Shown: positions 9,048 through 17,937, counted from the first letter of the stretch. The stretch is 64,000 nucleotides of DNA from Polaromonas sp. JS666 (GCF_900103405.1 NZ_FNHX01000001.1:620001-684000), one strand, 5' to 3'. Made by a program: numbers and translations. Notes: generated by a model from the letters alone, not told the origin.

Positions 9048-10097
9048 CTAGGCTTTGAATCGCTCTTTGGCCCGTTTTGCAAACTCGTTGGTATAGGTCT
9101 TGGCGATGTCTATCTTGTCGGCCCTGATGCTGGGGTCAAAACTGGCCAGCGCCTTGAGCGCGGTGCGCGCGCCGTCGTCGGGAATGATGCCGTCCAGCGA
9201 GATCGACTCGCGCACCTTGTTGAAGGACGCCAGGTAGAGCGCGCGGTCGCCCAGCAAATAACTTTCGGGCACGGTCTTGATGATGTCGCCCGGCCCGGCG
9301 GTCTGCAGCCACTTGAGGCCATGCACGATGGCATTGGCCATGGCCTGGCAGGTGTTGGGATGCTTTTGCACAAACTCCAGCGGCGCATAGAGGCAGCCCG
9401 CCGGCATGGAGCCGCCGAACACCTCCGTCGTGCCCTTGAGGGTGCGCGTGTCGCTGATGATCTTGACCTCGCCTTTTTGCTCCAGCATGGTCATCACCGG
9501 GTCGGTGTTGCTCATGGCGTCAATCTGGCCCGAGCGCAGCGCGGTCAGCGCGCCGGCGGCCGTGCCCACGCCGATAAAACTCACGTCGCTGGGCTTGAGG
9601 CCGGCGCGCGAAAGCACCAGGTTGGCCATCATATTGGTCGACGAGCCCGGCGCCGACACGCCAATCTTCTTTCCCTTGAGGTCGGCCACGCTCTTGTAGT
9701 TGGGCATGTTTTTGGTCGAGATGCCGAAGGCGATCTGCGGCGCTCTGCCCTGCAGCACAAAGGCCTGGAACATCTGGTTCTTGGCCTGCAGGTTGATGGT
9801 GTGCTCAAACGCGCCCGAGCACACGTCGGCCGAGCCGCCGACCACGGCCTGCAGCGCGCGCGCGCCGCCCGCGAAATCGCTGATCTCTATGTCCAGGCCC
9901 TCGGCCTTGAAGTAGCCCAATTGTTCGGAAATCGTGAGCGGCAGGTAATAAAACGCGGCCTTGCCGCCGACGGCAATCGCGATCTTGCTTTTTTCGAGTT
10001 TGGGCTGGGCCCGCAGCGACGGGATGGCCAGCGTCGCCGCGGCCAGCGCGGCGCCGCCGGCAAAGCTGCGGCGCGAAATCAGGGGTGGGCGGTTCAT
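9048..10097 (-). CDS. ABC transporter substrate-binding protein (TauA/SsuA/NMT1-like)
   Basis: The 349-residue periplasmic receptor belongs to the importer encoded downstream. The ATG at 10097 is preceded by an AAGAGG ribosome binding site and gives an N-terminus with SRRSFAGGAALAAATLA, a Tat-like signal ending near LRAQP. An upstream ATG would add ten residues and bury the signal. The fold is indicated by YYLPLTISEQLGYFKAEGLDI, GGARALQAVVGGSADV, DLKGKKIGVSAPGSS and ALRSGQIDAMSNTDP, the standard motifs of this family. The ligand is unknown. Confidence 0.92.
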   Translation of the reverse strand: MNRPPLISRRSFAGGAALAAATLAIPSLRAQPKLEKSKIAIAVGGKAAFYYLPLTISEQLGYFKAEGLDIEISDFAGGARALQAVVGGSADVCSGAFEHTINLQAKNQMFQAFVLQGRAPQIAFGISTKNMPNYKSVADLKGKKIGVSAPGSSTNMMANLVLSRAGLKPSDVSFIGVGTAAGALTALRSGQIDAMSNTDPVMTMLEQKGEVKIISDTRTLKGTTEVFGGSMPAGCLYAPLEFVQKHPNTCQAMANAIVHGLKWLQTAGPGDIIKTVPESYLLGDRALYLASFNKVRESISLDGIIPDDGARTALKALASFDPSIRADKIDIAKTYTNEFAKRAKERFKA

Positions 10098-10141
10098 GCA
10101 AAGCCTCTTTTCTTGTGGATGGCACAAGCTTATCGAGACGT

Positions 10142-10180
10142 AAAAAAGCCCGCATCGGTATCATCCCGTGCGGGTTTTTA
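10142..10180. terminator. bidirectional intrinsic terminator
   Basis: An A-run, a CCCGCA stem, a loop, the matching TGCGGG stem and a T-run lie downstream of the MAPEG gene and upstream of the binding-protein gene. A/T tracts on both sides would allow termination on either strand. The minus-strand MAPEG transcript is the likely user. Confidence 0.75.
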
Positions 10181-10235
10181 CCAAAAATACGGCGCTGTGG
10201 TTACTAAAGGTTACGGCACGCGCCGCGGCGCTGCT

Positions 10236-10649
10236 TCAACGGTAAGCCGAAAGAAGAATCAGGATGTTGACGAAGAGCGCGACGGCCCAGACTGCCGAGC
10301 GCGCCTTGGCCAGGTCGGCCACGTACATCATGATGTAGGCGATGCGCAGGAAGACGAACAGCAGCGCCATGATGTCCAGCCGCGTCTGCGCGGCCTGAAG
10401 TATGTGCGCGATGATGACGGCCGCGAAGAAAAACGGCAGCGCTTCAAACGTATTCTGCTGCGCCGCGTTGGCGCGGCCGCGCCAGTCGGTCTGCTTGGCC
10501 AGCCAGCCGCGCGGGTTGTGGTTGTCAAAGCCGCCGTCGCGCCGGGGCGTGCTCATCATGCCGTACTTGGCGAGCGCCGCGCAGGCGATCGGCAACAGCG
10601 CCGCGATCAGCACACACCAGTAGGCAATGGTGAAACGTGCGAATGTCAT
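10236..10649 (-). CDS. MAPEG family membrane protein
   Basis: The 137-residue integral membrane protein resembles the MAPEG group (membrane-associated proteins in eicosanoid and glutathione metabolism). About four hydrophobic segments are seen, with the loop DNHNPRGWLAKQTDWRGRANAAQQN and the following NTFEALPFFFAAVIIA, a typical MAPEG pattern. The bacterial role is unknown. It is transcribed after recR with a 44-bp gap and is followed by an intrinsic terminator. Confidence 0.85.
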   Translation of the reverse strand: MTFARFTIAYWCVLIAALLPIACAALAKYGMMSTPRRDGGFDNHNPRGWLAKQTDWRGRANAAQQNTFEALPFFFAAVIIAHILQAAQTRLDIMALLFVFLRIAYIMMYVADLAKARSAVWAVALFVNILILLSAYR

Positions 10650-10693
10650 GTTGGGTTTCCTTCCGTATGTTGTTGTGTTGTCGCGGGCGCCCC

Positions 10694-11320
10694 TCAGCGC
10701 CTGTCCACCAGCGCATGGGCAATCGTGCCCAGGTCCACGTATTCAAGTTCGCTGCCCACCGGCACGCCGCGCGCCAGGCGCGTGACCTGCACGCCGCGGC
10801 TTTTGAGCGCCTGGGCGATCACATGCGCCGTGGCCTCGCCCTCGGCCGTGAAGTTGGTCGCCAGGATCACCTCCTGCACCTCGCGTGAGGCCGGTGGCAA
10901 CGCCTCGCCGCGCGCGTCCTTGGGCACCACGCGGTCGAACAGCTTTTGCAGGCCTATGTCATTCGGGCCTATGCCGTCCAGCGGGCTCAGCTTGCCCATG
11001 AGCACAAAGTACAGGCCCTTGTAGGCCAGCGTGCGCTCCAGCGCCGCCTGGTCGGCCGGGGTCTCGACCACGCAGAGCTTGCTGCGGTCGCGCTGCGGGT
11101 TCGCGCAGGTGCTGCAAAGCTCCTGCTCGGTCAGCGTGTTGCACAGGCTGCAGTGCCGCACGCTGCCCACCGCATGCTCGAGCGCGCGCGCGATCTGCAA
11201 GGCGCCCGGCTTGTCATGCTGCAACAGGTGAAAAGCCATGCGCGCGGCCGACTTGGCGCCCACGCCCGGCAGCTTGCGCAGCGCCTGGGTCAGGCCTTCA
11301 AGAGCATTGGAGTCAGCCAT
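10694..11320 (-). CDS. recR: recombination mediator RecR
   Basis: The 208-residue protein works with RecF/RecO to load RecA at single-strand gaps. It has an N-terminal helix-hairpin-helix ([17 protein letters not shown]), a four-cysteine zinc motif ([16 protein letters not shown], about residues 57-72), a Toprim domain ([14 protein letters not shown], then [15 protein letters not shown]) and a C-terminal Walker-B-like end. It follows ybaB and dnaX in the common bacterial dnaX-ybaB-recR order. A repeat element separates it from ybaB. Confidence 0.97.
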   Translation of the reverse strand: MADSNALEGLTQALRKLPGVGAKSAARMAFHLLQHDKPGALQIARALEHAVGSVRHCSLCNTLTEQELCSTCANPQRDRSKLCVVETPADQAALERTLAYKGLYFVLMGKLSPLDGIGPNDIGLQKLFDRVVPKDARGEALPPASREVQEVILATNFTAEGEATAHVIAQALKSRGVQVTRLARGVPVGSELEYVDLGTIAHALVDRR

Positions 11321-11326
11321 ATATCA

Positions 11327-11419
11327 GCCCCCACGTTCGCTCACTGCGTGTAGCTCTCTGCCCCCTCAGGGGGCGCTGCGCCTGCGGTCTGGCAAAGCCA
11401 GTCCCGCGGCCCCTGCTTG
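11327..11419 (+). repeat. dispersed GC-rich hairpin element, copy B
   Basis: Same element as at 8861. It fills the ybaB-recR intergenic space almost completely, starting 6 bp from the recR start codon. It reads opposite to the genes. The CTGGC-AAA-GCCAG stem and the C5/G5 hairpin are intact. Confidence 0.85.
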
Positions 11420-11437
11420 CGAATGCGTAGACCAAAG

Positions 11438-11761
11438 TTAGAAGGGGAGTTTCATTCCAGATGGCAGGCCGGCCGTGAGCTTGCCCATTTTTTCCTGGCT
11501 GACTTCCTCGGCCTTGCGCACGGCGGCGTTAAAAGCCGCGGCCACCAGGTCTTCCAGCATGTCTTTGTCGTCGGCCAGCAGGCTGGGGTCGATCTCGATG
11601 CGCTTGACGTCGTGCTTGCAGGTCATGGTGACCTTCACCAGGCCGGCGCCGGCCTCGGCCGTCACTTCCACAAAAGCCAGTTCGTCCTGGGCTTTCTTGA
11701 TGTTGTCCTGCATGGCCTGCGCCTGCTTCATGAGGCCTGCGAGTTGTCCTTTGTTAAACAT
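11438..11761 (-). CDS. ybaB: YbaB/EbfC family nucleoid-associated protein
   Basis: This is a 107-residue DNA-binding protein that forms dimers with a tweezer-like shape. It starts [30 protein letters not shown] and contains [25 protein letters not shown], the family hallmarks. It lies between dnaX and recR, which is its usual place. Full length. Confidence 0.96.
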   Translation of the reverse strand: MFNKGQLAGLMKQAQAMQDNIKKAQDELAFVEVTAEAGAGLVKVTMTCKHDVKRIEIDPSLLADDKDMLEDLVAAAFNAAVRKAEEVSQEKMGKLTAGLPSGMKLPF

Positions 11762-11833
11762 GGGATCTTCCTTTTGAATCGTGAAACCGGGGAATGTCGG
11801 GTGTTGGAATGCGTGCTTACAAGCTGTCTTTGA

Positions 11834-13690
11834 TCATATCGATTTAGCCGCCAGCGGCCGTATGCTGCCGGGGACAATTTTCGCTCCCCAGTCGCGCATC
11901 ATGTCCTGCACCAGCGGGTCGTTCTGGATCATTTCTTCGGCCGCGCGCTGGCGCTCGGCGGCCGCGGCGCCATTGCGGCGCGCCGGGGTGTCGGTGACCG
12001 GGCCGACCTCCACCACGAGCTTGAGGGCCGGGTCGCCCACATGGGTTTGCAGCGCTACCTGCAGCTTTTCGCGCGCGGCCGCCTGGTTCAGCGATTCGCG
12101 CTCCACACGCAGCGTCCACAGGCTGCCGTCCTGGCTGCGCAGCTCCGACTGCAGGCCCAGCTCGCGCGTCAGCGCCGCCACGGCCTCGGCCGCGACCAGC
12201 TGGTTGACCGTCTGGCCCCAGGCTTCGCCCAGCGGCACGGGCACCAGCGGCGGCGGTGTGGTGGAAGGCGCGCTGGCCGGTGGGCGTGGCTGTGGCTGTG
12301 GCTGTGGCTGTGGCGGTGCAGCCTGCACCGGCGCAGGCTCGGGCATGGCCGGAGCGCTGGCGCTGAAATGGGGTGCGGGCTGCGCGCGCTCGGCTTGCGC
12401 GACGGGCGCTGGAGGCGCCACAGGCGGCCTTCTTTCGACAGCCGGCGCAACCGATGCGGCCGGCGCGGCGGCGGCAGCCACAGGCATGGGGGCCGGCGCG
12501 GGCGCTACGGCCCGCGTCAGCTCAGGCTGAGGCTTTTTTCCGGGCTCGGCGGCACCCCCCGCATGGCTGGGGGCGGCCGAAGCCGAGGGCTTGAAGGCCA
12601 GCAGGCGCAGCAGCACCATGGTCAGGCCCGCGTATTCGTCGGGCGCCAGGCCCAGCTCGCCGCGGCCGTGCAGGCACAGGCTGTAAAGCAACTGGGTTTC
12701 GTCGGCCGGCAGCACGCGCGCCAGCCGCGCTGTCTCGGCGATGTCCGGGTCGGCATCGTCGCCGCCCTCCCCCATCTCGGGCACGGCCTGCAGCACCGCC
12801 ATGCGCTGCAGCACCGTCGTCATTTCTTCCAGCGTGGAGGCCGCACTCAGGCCGTTGAGCCGCAGCGCCTCCGAGGTTTCCACCACCGTCTTGCCGTCGC
12901 CGCGCGCCAGCGCGTCCAGCAGGCGGTAGACATAGCTGCGGTCCACACTGCCCAGCATGGTGCGCACGCTGGCTTCCTCGAGCGAGCCCGAGCCAAAGGC
13001 AATCGCCTGGTCGGTCAGCGACAGCGCATCGCGCATGGAACCGCGTGCCGCACGCGCCAAGAGGCGCAGGGCCTGCGGCTCGGCCGGCACGTTTTCCACG
13101 CCCAGCACCTGGGTCAAATGTTCGAGCACCGTCTCGGGCGCCATGGGCCGCAGGTTGAACTGCAGGCAGCGTGACAGCACCGTGGCCGGCACCTTCTGCG
13201 GGTCGGTCGTGGCCAGCACAAACTTCAGGTATTCGGGCGGCTCCTCCAGCGTCTTGAGCATGGCGTTGAAGGCCGTGTTCGTGAGCATGTGGACTTCGTC
13301 GATCATGAAGACCTTGAAGCGGCCCACCACGGGTTTGTAAACCGCCTGCTCCAGCAGCTGCGCGATTTCATCGACACCGCGGTTCGAGGCGGCGTCCAGC
13401 TCGGTGTAGTCCACAAAACGCCCGCTGTCGATGTCGGTGCAAGCCTGGCACACACCGCAGGGCGTGGCGGTAATGCCGCCCTGCCCGTCCGGGCCCAGGC
13501 AGTTCAGCGACTTGGCCAGGATGCGCGAAATCGTCGTCTTGCCCACACCCCGCGTGCCGGTAAACAGGTAAGCATGGTGCAAACGCTGCGTCGCCAGCGC
13601 ATTGCCCAAAGCCTGCACCACATGCGACTGCCCCACCATTTCAGAGAAATTTTTGGGGCGGTATTTGCGGGCGAGAACGAGATAGGACAT
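11834..13690 (-). CDS. dnaX: DNA polymerase III subunits gamma/tau
   Basis: The 618-residue clamp-loader ATPase loads the beta clamp and couples polymerases. I chose the ATG that gives MSYLVLARKYRPKNF, the universal N-terminus; the upstream ATG adds eight residues. Walker A is GTRGVGKTT, the four-Cys zinc motif is around CGVCQAC, Walker B is VFMIDEVHML and the SRC motif is in VLSRCLQF. After about residue 370 an Ala/Pro-rich linker with a (Pro-Gln)n run leads to the tau C-terminal domain. I saw no convincing slippery heptamer for a shortened gamma form, but did not scan exhaustively. Confidence 0.97.
   Translation of the reverse strand: MSYLVLARKYRPKNFSEMVGQSHVVQALGNALATQRLHHAYLFTGTRGVGKTTISRILAKSLNCLGPDGQGGITATPCGVCQACTDIDSGRFVDYTELDAASNRGVDEIAQLLEQAVYKPVVGRFKVFMIDEVHMLTNTAFNAMLKTLEEPPEYLKFVLATTDPQKVPATVLSRCLQFNLRPMAPETVLEHLTQVLGVENVPAEPQALRLLARAARGSMRDALSLTDQAIAFGSGSLEEASVRTMLGSVDRSYVYRLLDALARGDGKTVVETSEALRLNGLSAASTLEEMTTVLQRMAVLQAVPEMGEGGDDADPDIAETARLARVLPADETQLLYSLCLHGRGELGLAPDEYAGLTMVLLRLLAFKPSASAAPSHAGGAAEPGKKPQPELTRAVAPAPAPMPVAAAAAPAASVAPAVERRPPVAPPAPVAQAERAQPAPHFSASAPAMPEPAPVQAAPPQPQPQPQPRPPASAPSTTPPPLVPVPLGEAWGQTVNQLVAAEAVAALTRELGLQSELRSQDGSLWTLRVERESLNQAAAREKLQVALQTHVGDPALKLVVEVGPVTDTPARRNGAAAAERQRAAEEMIQNDPLVQDMMRDWGAKIVPGSIRPLAAKSI
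12288..12311 (+). repeat. GGCTGT hexanucleotide tandem repeat inside dnaX
   Basis: Four exact GGCTGT units in a row, flanked by imperfect ones, encode a Pro-Gln run in the DnaX linker on the minus strand. Because the unit is 6 bp, gain or loss keeps the frame and changes only linker length. Confidence 0.9.
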
Positions 13691-13780
13691 ATCCAGGCAT
13701 TCTAAATTGCCCACGGCAGTGTTTCGGGGGCATTTGCCGGACTATGTTCCCCAGGACACAAGGGTCATTCCCAAGTCCCT

Positions 13781-13786
13781 TACAAT
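13781..13786 (+). promoter_or_regulatory. -10 element of the ffs promoter
   Basis: TACAAT lies 4 bp before the inferred first base of the SRP RNA (about 13791). A good -35 is not obvious. Confidence 0.5.
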
Positions 13787-13789
13787 CGT

Positions 13790-13891
13790 GGGTGACGGGC
13801 CTTCCCGCATGGTGAAGCGGCCAACCGGGTCAGGTGGGGAACCAAGCAGCCCTAACTGTGGAGCCAGTGCCGGGGTCAAGGCTCGTCACCT
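13790..13891 (+). ncRNA. ffs: signal recognition particle 4.5S RNA
   Basis: This RNA is the scaffold of the SRP with Ffh and targets membrane proteins to SecYEG. The conserved helix-8 core is at 13828-13851 (GGTCAGGTGGGGAACC then AAGCAGCC), with the GGAA tetraloop at 13838-13841. The base pairs next to the loop are GG/CC instead of the usual CC/GG, a compensatory swap. The ends pair as GGTGACG with CGTCACC, which sets the boundaries. It is divergent from dnaX, its usual neighbour in betaproteobacteria. Confidence 0.92.
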
Positions 13892-14199
13892 TATTCAAAC
13901 CGAAGCCAGTATCTAAGCGGCTCCCGGGCTCTCTAAAGTCCCGATTTCTTTGTTCTGTGTCAGTTTGATGTGTCACTTCTCAGCAAGTTGACTTGATCGA
14001 ACGACGATGGCCAAGCTACCAGGGCTTTTTAAACGTGATGGCATAGGGCCAAGATGATGGGTCACTTTTGCCCAGAACGGACATGAGTCAGCTCTGCCCA
14101 AGCTGGACCATAGCCAGTTCGCTCTATCGCTGACCATCCCGGGTACAGCAATTCGTTGAGATTGGAGTGATGTTGCGCTAGCAGTTGAAATAATTCACA
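13892..14199. other. intergenic stretch with no recognised feature
   Basis: About 300 bp between ffs and the orphan gene at 14.2 kb. It is visibly richer in A+T than its left flank, with repeated GGGTCACTTTTG-like and TGTCACTT-like words at about 13970-14070. I see no ORF with coding character, no tRNA and no clear terminator. Confidence 0.5.
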
Positions 14200-15375
14200 T
14201 TATTTTCTTTCGGCGGAACATAAATCGATTACCAATATCCGAGGCGAGGGGCCTCCTCGAGCTGACGGATCCCCCTTCCGGTTGTAACTGGCAACCCTGC
14301 ATCCGTCAGGAGAAATCTCAATCTCCGTGCCATTCCCTCCTTCATCAATACGCTGAAGGCCGGCAGGGGTTTCCAGATACATGCCTTGCTTTCGCCAGTA
14401 ACCTGTATTCGCGTACACGGCCCACAAAACCCCTACTGCGACACCGTGGCTTAGAGCGGATCCGACGTTCCTCCTTCCCAAGGCTATTAGTAAAGGAGGA
14501 GGGGGGAGTAAAACACTTTTGCCCTTCGGATCAAGAATTCTTGTAGGCCCACTTAGGCTTGTTCCACTTTGGAAATACGTGTCACTCCAAGGCTGATATC
14601 GCACGTAGTTACGCAACGGCGGATCTCCATCTAATGGAGTGATTTTTCCCGAAGAATCGTGTAGCGCTATCGGCCGAACCCAGGCACCTCTTTCATCACG
14701 CCCGAGTGTCTCCCGCAAAAAACCATGCTGAGGAAGCAGGGGAATATCCCGATATCCCTTTGGATCGCGTGACAACGCATCGGGGCTGTAAAGATCGCTC
14801 CCATAGGGAGAAAACTCACAAAGATAAGTAGGAATGAAATGACCTTTCTTCCACTCAACCGAGGCCAGAGGCTGGTCCCACTCCCCTTTTTGCCAAACAT
14901 CATCTGCTTCCCGCGGGCCTTGAATTTCGCCTCGGCTGGGTACGCGAATTATCAGTCTGCCTTGATGACTCAAACACTGAAGCTCGCCTCTATAAGGGCT
15001 AGGGTCTATTGAGACAGTATCTGTGTTGACCACGATAATTTGGGAGGTCTCATCAGATCGCGCCTTCCAACCCGGAATTTCCCGCACCGAGAGAACAAGG
15101 CGCCTGTTATCTAGCCATCGCATGGCGCTAATAGATGTTGGACGTATTCCATCGGGCATCCAACGCTTGGGATATTTATCCAACGCTTCGGTGAACTGGA
15201 CACGCTCATCGGCGGTGAACTCAAACGGCTCAACCCATTTTCGTTGCGCTGTTTGCGCAAGAACCAGGCTGCTCAAGGTTAACCCTAGCAATCCAAAAAT
15301 AGACGCGAAAGACATCCTGTACCTGTCACCCACCGTAATCCAAAGCTTCTTTGCAGGCTTAATGCTAAACATCAT
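14200..15375 (-). CDS. exported protein of unknown function, possibly beta-propeller, probably acquired
   Basis: A 391-residue protein that I do not recognise. The ATG at 15375 has a GGGAGAG ribosome binding site about 8 bp upstream. A long N-region leads to a hydrophobic signal (SIFGLLGLTLSSLVLAQ) near residues 25-41. MRWLDNRRLVLSVRE and, near the end, EIEISPDGCRVASYN resemble blades of TolB/WD40-like propellers, so a propeller fold is possible. Base composition is far more A+T-rich than the neighbours and synonymous positions are not G/C-biased, which points to horizontal transfer. It stands alone between ffs and the tyrosine phosphatase. Confidence 0.75.
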   Translation of the reverse strand: MMFSIKPAKKLWITVGDRYRMSFASIFGLLGLTLSSLVLAQTAQRKWVEPFEFTADERVQFTEALDKYPKRWMPDGIRPTSISAMRWLDNRRLVLSVREIPGWKARSDETSQIIVVNTDTVSIDPSPYRGELQCLSHQGRLIIRVPSRGEIQGPREADDVWQKGEWDQPLASVEWKKGHFIPTYLCEFSPYGSDLYSPDALSRDPKGYRDIPLLPQHGFLRETLGRDERGAWVRPIALHDSSGKITPLDGDPPLRNYVRYQPWSDTYFQSGTSLSGPTRILDPKGKSVLLPPPPLLIALGRRNVGSALSHGVAVGVLWAVYANTGYWRKQGMYLETPAGLQRIDEGGNGTEIEISPDGCRVASYNRKGDPSARGGPSPRILVIDLCSAERK

Positions 15376-15481
15376 TTTTTATCTCTCCCTCATCCTAAGT
15401 CTGCACTTTAGCTCGAGACGGAGCATCGTCTATATAGAGTAGATGGTCAAAGTGCGGAAGACTGACGAGGGCTCTACCCCT

Positions 15482-15958
15482 CTACAGCCGCAACTCAACA
15501 TACCGCATCAACCCCTCGCAGGCATCCTCCACGAGATCCAGCACCTGCTCAAAGTCATCCTTGCCACCATAGTAAGGATCAGGCACCACCGGGCTATCGT
15601 GCGTCAAACAGAACTCCGTGAGCCTGCGCACTTTGTGAAGATGCTCAGCGGGACACTCGTCCTGGACCAAAGCCAGGTTGTCCCAGTCCATGGCCAGAAT
15701 CAAGTCGTGGCGCTCAAAATCCACGTTCGAGATCTGCCGGGCCCTCAAGCCTGAGAGGTCATAACCCCGCCTGGCCGCATGCGCCTGGGAGCGCTCATCG
15801 GGCGGGTTGCCGGGGTGGTAGTTGTGGGTGCTGGCCGAATCGACCTGCACTTGCTTGCCGAGGCCTCGCTCCATAACTTTGCGCTGGAACACGCCATGGG
15901 CCGTGGGGCTGCGGCAGATATTGCCCATGCAGACAAAGAGGACGGAATAGGGTTTCAT
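15482..15958 (-). CDS. low molecular weight protein tyrosine phosphatase
   Basis: This 158-residue cytoplasmic phosphatase has the P-loop VCMGNICRSP, with nucleophile Cys10 and Arg16. The general acid is the Asp in VVPDPYYGG near residue 126. Length and fold are standard for the family. In some bacteria such enzymes act with tyrosine kinases of exopolysaccharide synthesis, but no such genes are near, so a general housekeeping phosphatase is equally likely. Confidence 0.95.
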   Translation of the reverse strand: MKPYSVLFVCMGNICRSPTAHGVFQRKVMERGLGKQVQVDSASTHNYHPGNPPDERSQAHAARRGYDLSGLRARQISNVDFERHDLILAMDWDNLALVQDECPAEHLHKVRRLTEFCLTHDSPVVPDPYYGGKDDFEQVLDLVEDACEGLMRYVELRL

Positions 15959-16136
15959 CTGAGGAGTGTGGGCCGAAAACTGCCCCGCGAGGCCTGCCCT
16001 GCGGCCTTAATCTACCAGAGCGGTTTCGGGTTTTCCGCCCTGCCCCGCGTCCACCCGAGCCGCTGGGCCCACCGAAAGGGCCATAGTCACAGCCACCCCA
16101 TGCGTATACAGTCCACTGAACGGAGACAACAATGCC

Positions 16137-16409
16137 ATGCTGATGACCTGCATAGGGGGCCCGCTTCACGGGCTGCAAGTGGGACTTGCCGACAATGCCC
16201 GGGTGTATGAGGTGCAGGATGGCAAGCCGCGCGCGCGATATTTGCGGCAGGTGCCCTTGCAGCACTACGACCCGCAAACGGGCAACGTGGGCTCCACGGC
16301 CTTCTTTGCGCTAAGTTCGCTGAGCGGCATGGAGGTGACGGACCTGATCATCAGCCACCTGGAAAGCTTTCGACCCCGGTTGTTGCCGGTCGCGTCAAAG
16401 CCTGCCTGA
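16137..16409 (+). CDS. hypothetical protein
   Basis: A 90-residue ORF with strong G/C third-position bias. A GGAGA ribosome binding site lies about 11 bp before the first ATG; a second ATG is two codons on. It is hydrophilic, with no signal peptide or membrane segment. I do not recognise it. Its 3' end overlaps the convergent gene at 16395 by 15 bp. Confidence 0.7.
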   Translation: MLMTCIGGPLHGLQVGLADNARVYEVQDGKPRARYLRQVPLQHYDPQTGNVGSTAFFALSSLSGMEVTDLIISHLESFRPRLLPVASKPA

Positions 16410-16931
16410 CGCACCCGCACCCGGCAAGAAAGACCCATCGAGCGCCGACGGCCGGCTGGCATGCATCCCCGGCACCGCTGCCGCGGGGTGGTCGCGTTCG
16501 GCGCGTTCCTGCATCAGCGCCAGGTGCAGCTGGTGCAAGGCGTCCACGCAATCCAGCACGATGGACTGGACCATTTCCGCGGGCTCGCCGGCCTGCGACC
16601 TGGGCGGGGCCGCGAGCTTTTCACCGACGCTGAGCATGAGCCTGACCATGACGGCGCGAAACAGCAGGTCCCAGTCGGTGATTGCGATGTCCAGTGGGTA
16701 GTCGGGCAGGCGCGCCTCGAACGGCCGCATGGGGCGCGAAGCAAGAGGGGCATCGTGGCCGCGCTCGCCGTCGCCCGCGGCCCAGTCGCGCAGGATGTCC
16801 AGCACAGCGGCGCTGGCGCCGGGCAACTCGCGCCGGGGCTCCTGGGTGAACTCGGCGGAATTCAGCATGGCCAGGGCCGAGCGTGCCAGCAGCTTGGGGT
16901 TGGGGGCTGGAGAGGAAGCAAGTCGGATCAT
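16395..16931 (-). CDS. hypothetical protein
   Basis: A 178-residue protein of unknown function. I chose the ATG at 16931, which has a GAGGT site upstream, over a start 52 codons earlier that would run through a G-rich tract. It is predicted soluble and largely helical (IAITDWDLLFRAVMVRLMLSVGE and MVQSIVLDCVDALHQLHLALMQ). A perfect four-run G-quadruplex motif lies 66 bp upstream of the start. It overlaps its convergent neighbour at the 3' end. Confidence 0.75.
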   Translation of the reverse strand: MIRLASSPAPNPKLLARSALAMLNSAEFTQEPRRELPGASAAVLDILRDWAAGDGERGHDAPLASRPMRPFEARLPDYPLDIAITDWDLLFRAVMVRLMLSVGEKLAAPPRSQAGEPAEMVQSIVLDCVDALHQLHLALMQERAERDHPAAAVPGMHASRPSALDGSFLPGAGASGRL

Positions 16932-16996
16932 GACAAACCTCGCGAAGCAGGGGTGCCGCATGGCGCCGCGGCAAGAGGCAGGCGATGCGACCGGTT

Positions 16997-17014
16997 GGGT
17001 TGGGTTGGGCTGGG
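16997..17014 (+). other. G-quadruplex motif (four GGG runs, 2-nt loops)
   Basis: GGG at 16997, 17002, 17007 and 17012 with loops TT, TT and CT satisfies the strict G4 pattern. It lies upstream of the minus-strand gene starting at 16931, on its template strand. Confidence 0.75.
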
Positions 17015-17129
17015 CGATCACCTTTGTCCTTTGTAGGAGGTCTGAGGCTGCCCGTCGGTGCGCTGCCGCACATGCGGCGGTCAACATATTGAGGGCTGTG
17101 CCAGAAGGCGGCCTTTCTCAGTACAGGCG

Positions 17130-17822
17130 TCAGTGCAGCAGCTGGGCGTAAGTCTGACGGTCGGTCGCGTAGCAGCTGCAGGTCGCGGCTTCCAGGCCGG
17201 AACGGTCCAGCACCGTCACGTCGCCGCGGTGGTACTCGATGAGGCCGCCGCGCTGCAAGGCATTGGCGGCGGCCGTGATGCCGACGCGGCGCATGCCCAG
17301 CATATAGGCCAGGAATTCGTGCGTCACGTGGAAGTGGTCGGAATGCGCGCGGTCCTGGCTCATCAGCAACCAGCGGGCCAGGCGTTCGGTGGTCTGGTGA
17401 AAGCGCAGGCAGGCGGCCGAGGCGGCCTGCTGCGCCATCAGCACATAGAGGTAACGGTTCATGCCGCGCTGCAACGGCAGGCTGCGCGCCAGCTCGAGCC
17501 GGAAGGCCGGCGTGCCGATTCGCCAGGAGGCCCCGCCTCCCTGCACCACCGCATGCAGCGGCGCGGTGACGACACCCAGCGCGAGTTGCGCGCCCAGCAT
17601 GCCTTCGCGGCCCACCATGCCGACTTCGACGCCGGGGCTGCCCTCGACCAGGGCCACCAGCGAGATGAAGCTGTCGACGGGGAAATAGACGTGGCGCGTG
17701 GGTTTGCCCGGCTCGCAGAGCACTTCGGCCAGCACGAGTTCTACCGGCTCGCAGACGGCCAGCAGGCGCAGGCGGTCCTTGCGGGGAAGGAGCTCGATGA
17801 GGTGGTTTTCGACAGGGGCCAA
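17130..17822 (-). CDS. Crp/Fnr family transcription regulator (first of a tandem pair)
   Basis: A 230-residue regulator. An N-terminal cyclic-nucleotide-binding-like barrel (HVYFPVDSFISLVALVEGSPGVEVGMVGREGMLG) is followed by a dimer helix and a C-terminal winged helix (HFHVTHEFLAYMLGMRRVGITAAANAL). No Fnr-type cysteine cluster and no clear cAMP-site Arg-Ser pair are visible, so the effector is unknown. It is about 35-40% identical by eye to the product of the next gene upstream, indicating an old duplication. Confidence 0.88.
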   Translation of the reverse strand: MAPVENHLIELLPRKDRLRLLAVCEPVELVLAEVLCEPGKPTRHVYFPVDSFISLVALVEGSPGVEVGMVGREGMLGAQLALGVVTAPLHAVVQGGGASWRIGTPAFRLELARSLPLQRGMNRYLYVLMAQQAASAACLRFHQTTERLARWLLMSQDRAHSDHFHVTHEFLAYMLGMRRVGITAAANALQRGGLIEYHRGDVTVLDRSGLEAATCSCYATDRQTYAQLLH

Positions 17823-17937
17823 GATGGCTCTCCAGGGTAGGACGGCTCCCGGATGTGCCGGGTCATGGACAAGGCCGCGCTACTGTCGTCAGTTCAATTC
17901 GGTTCCCCAGTATGCACGATGCGCCGCACATCGCACC

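Noticed and set aside
7154..10097. Naming the ABC importer ssuABC or tauABC
   Set aside because: No sulfonate monooxygenase or taurine dioxygenase gene is adjacent and the binding pocket cannot be read from sequence alone.
11834..13690. Programmed frameshift producing a gamma subunit from dnaX
   Set aside because: I saw no A-AAA-AAG-type slippery heptamer with a downstream hairpin in the expected region.
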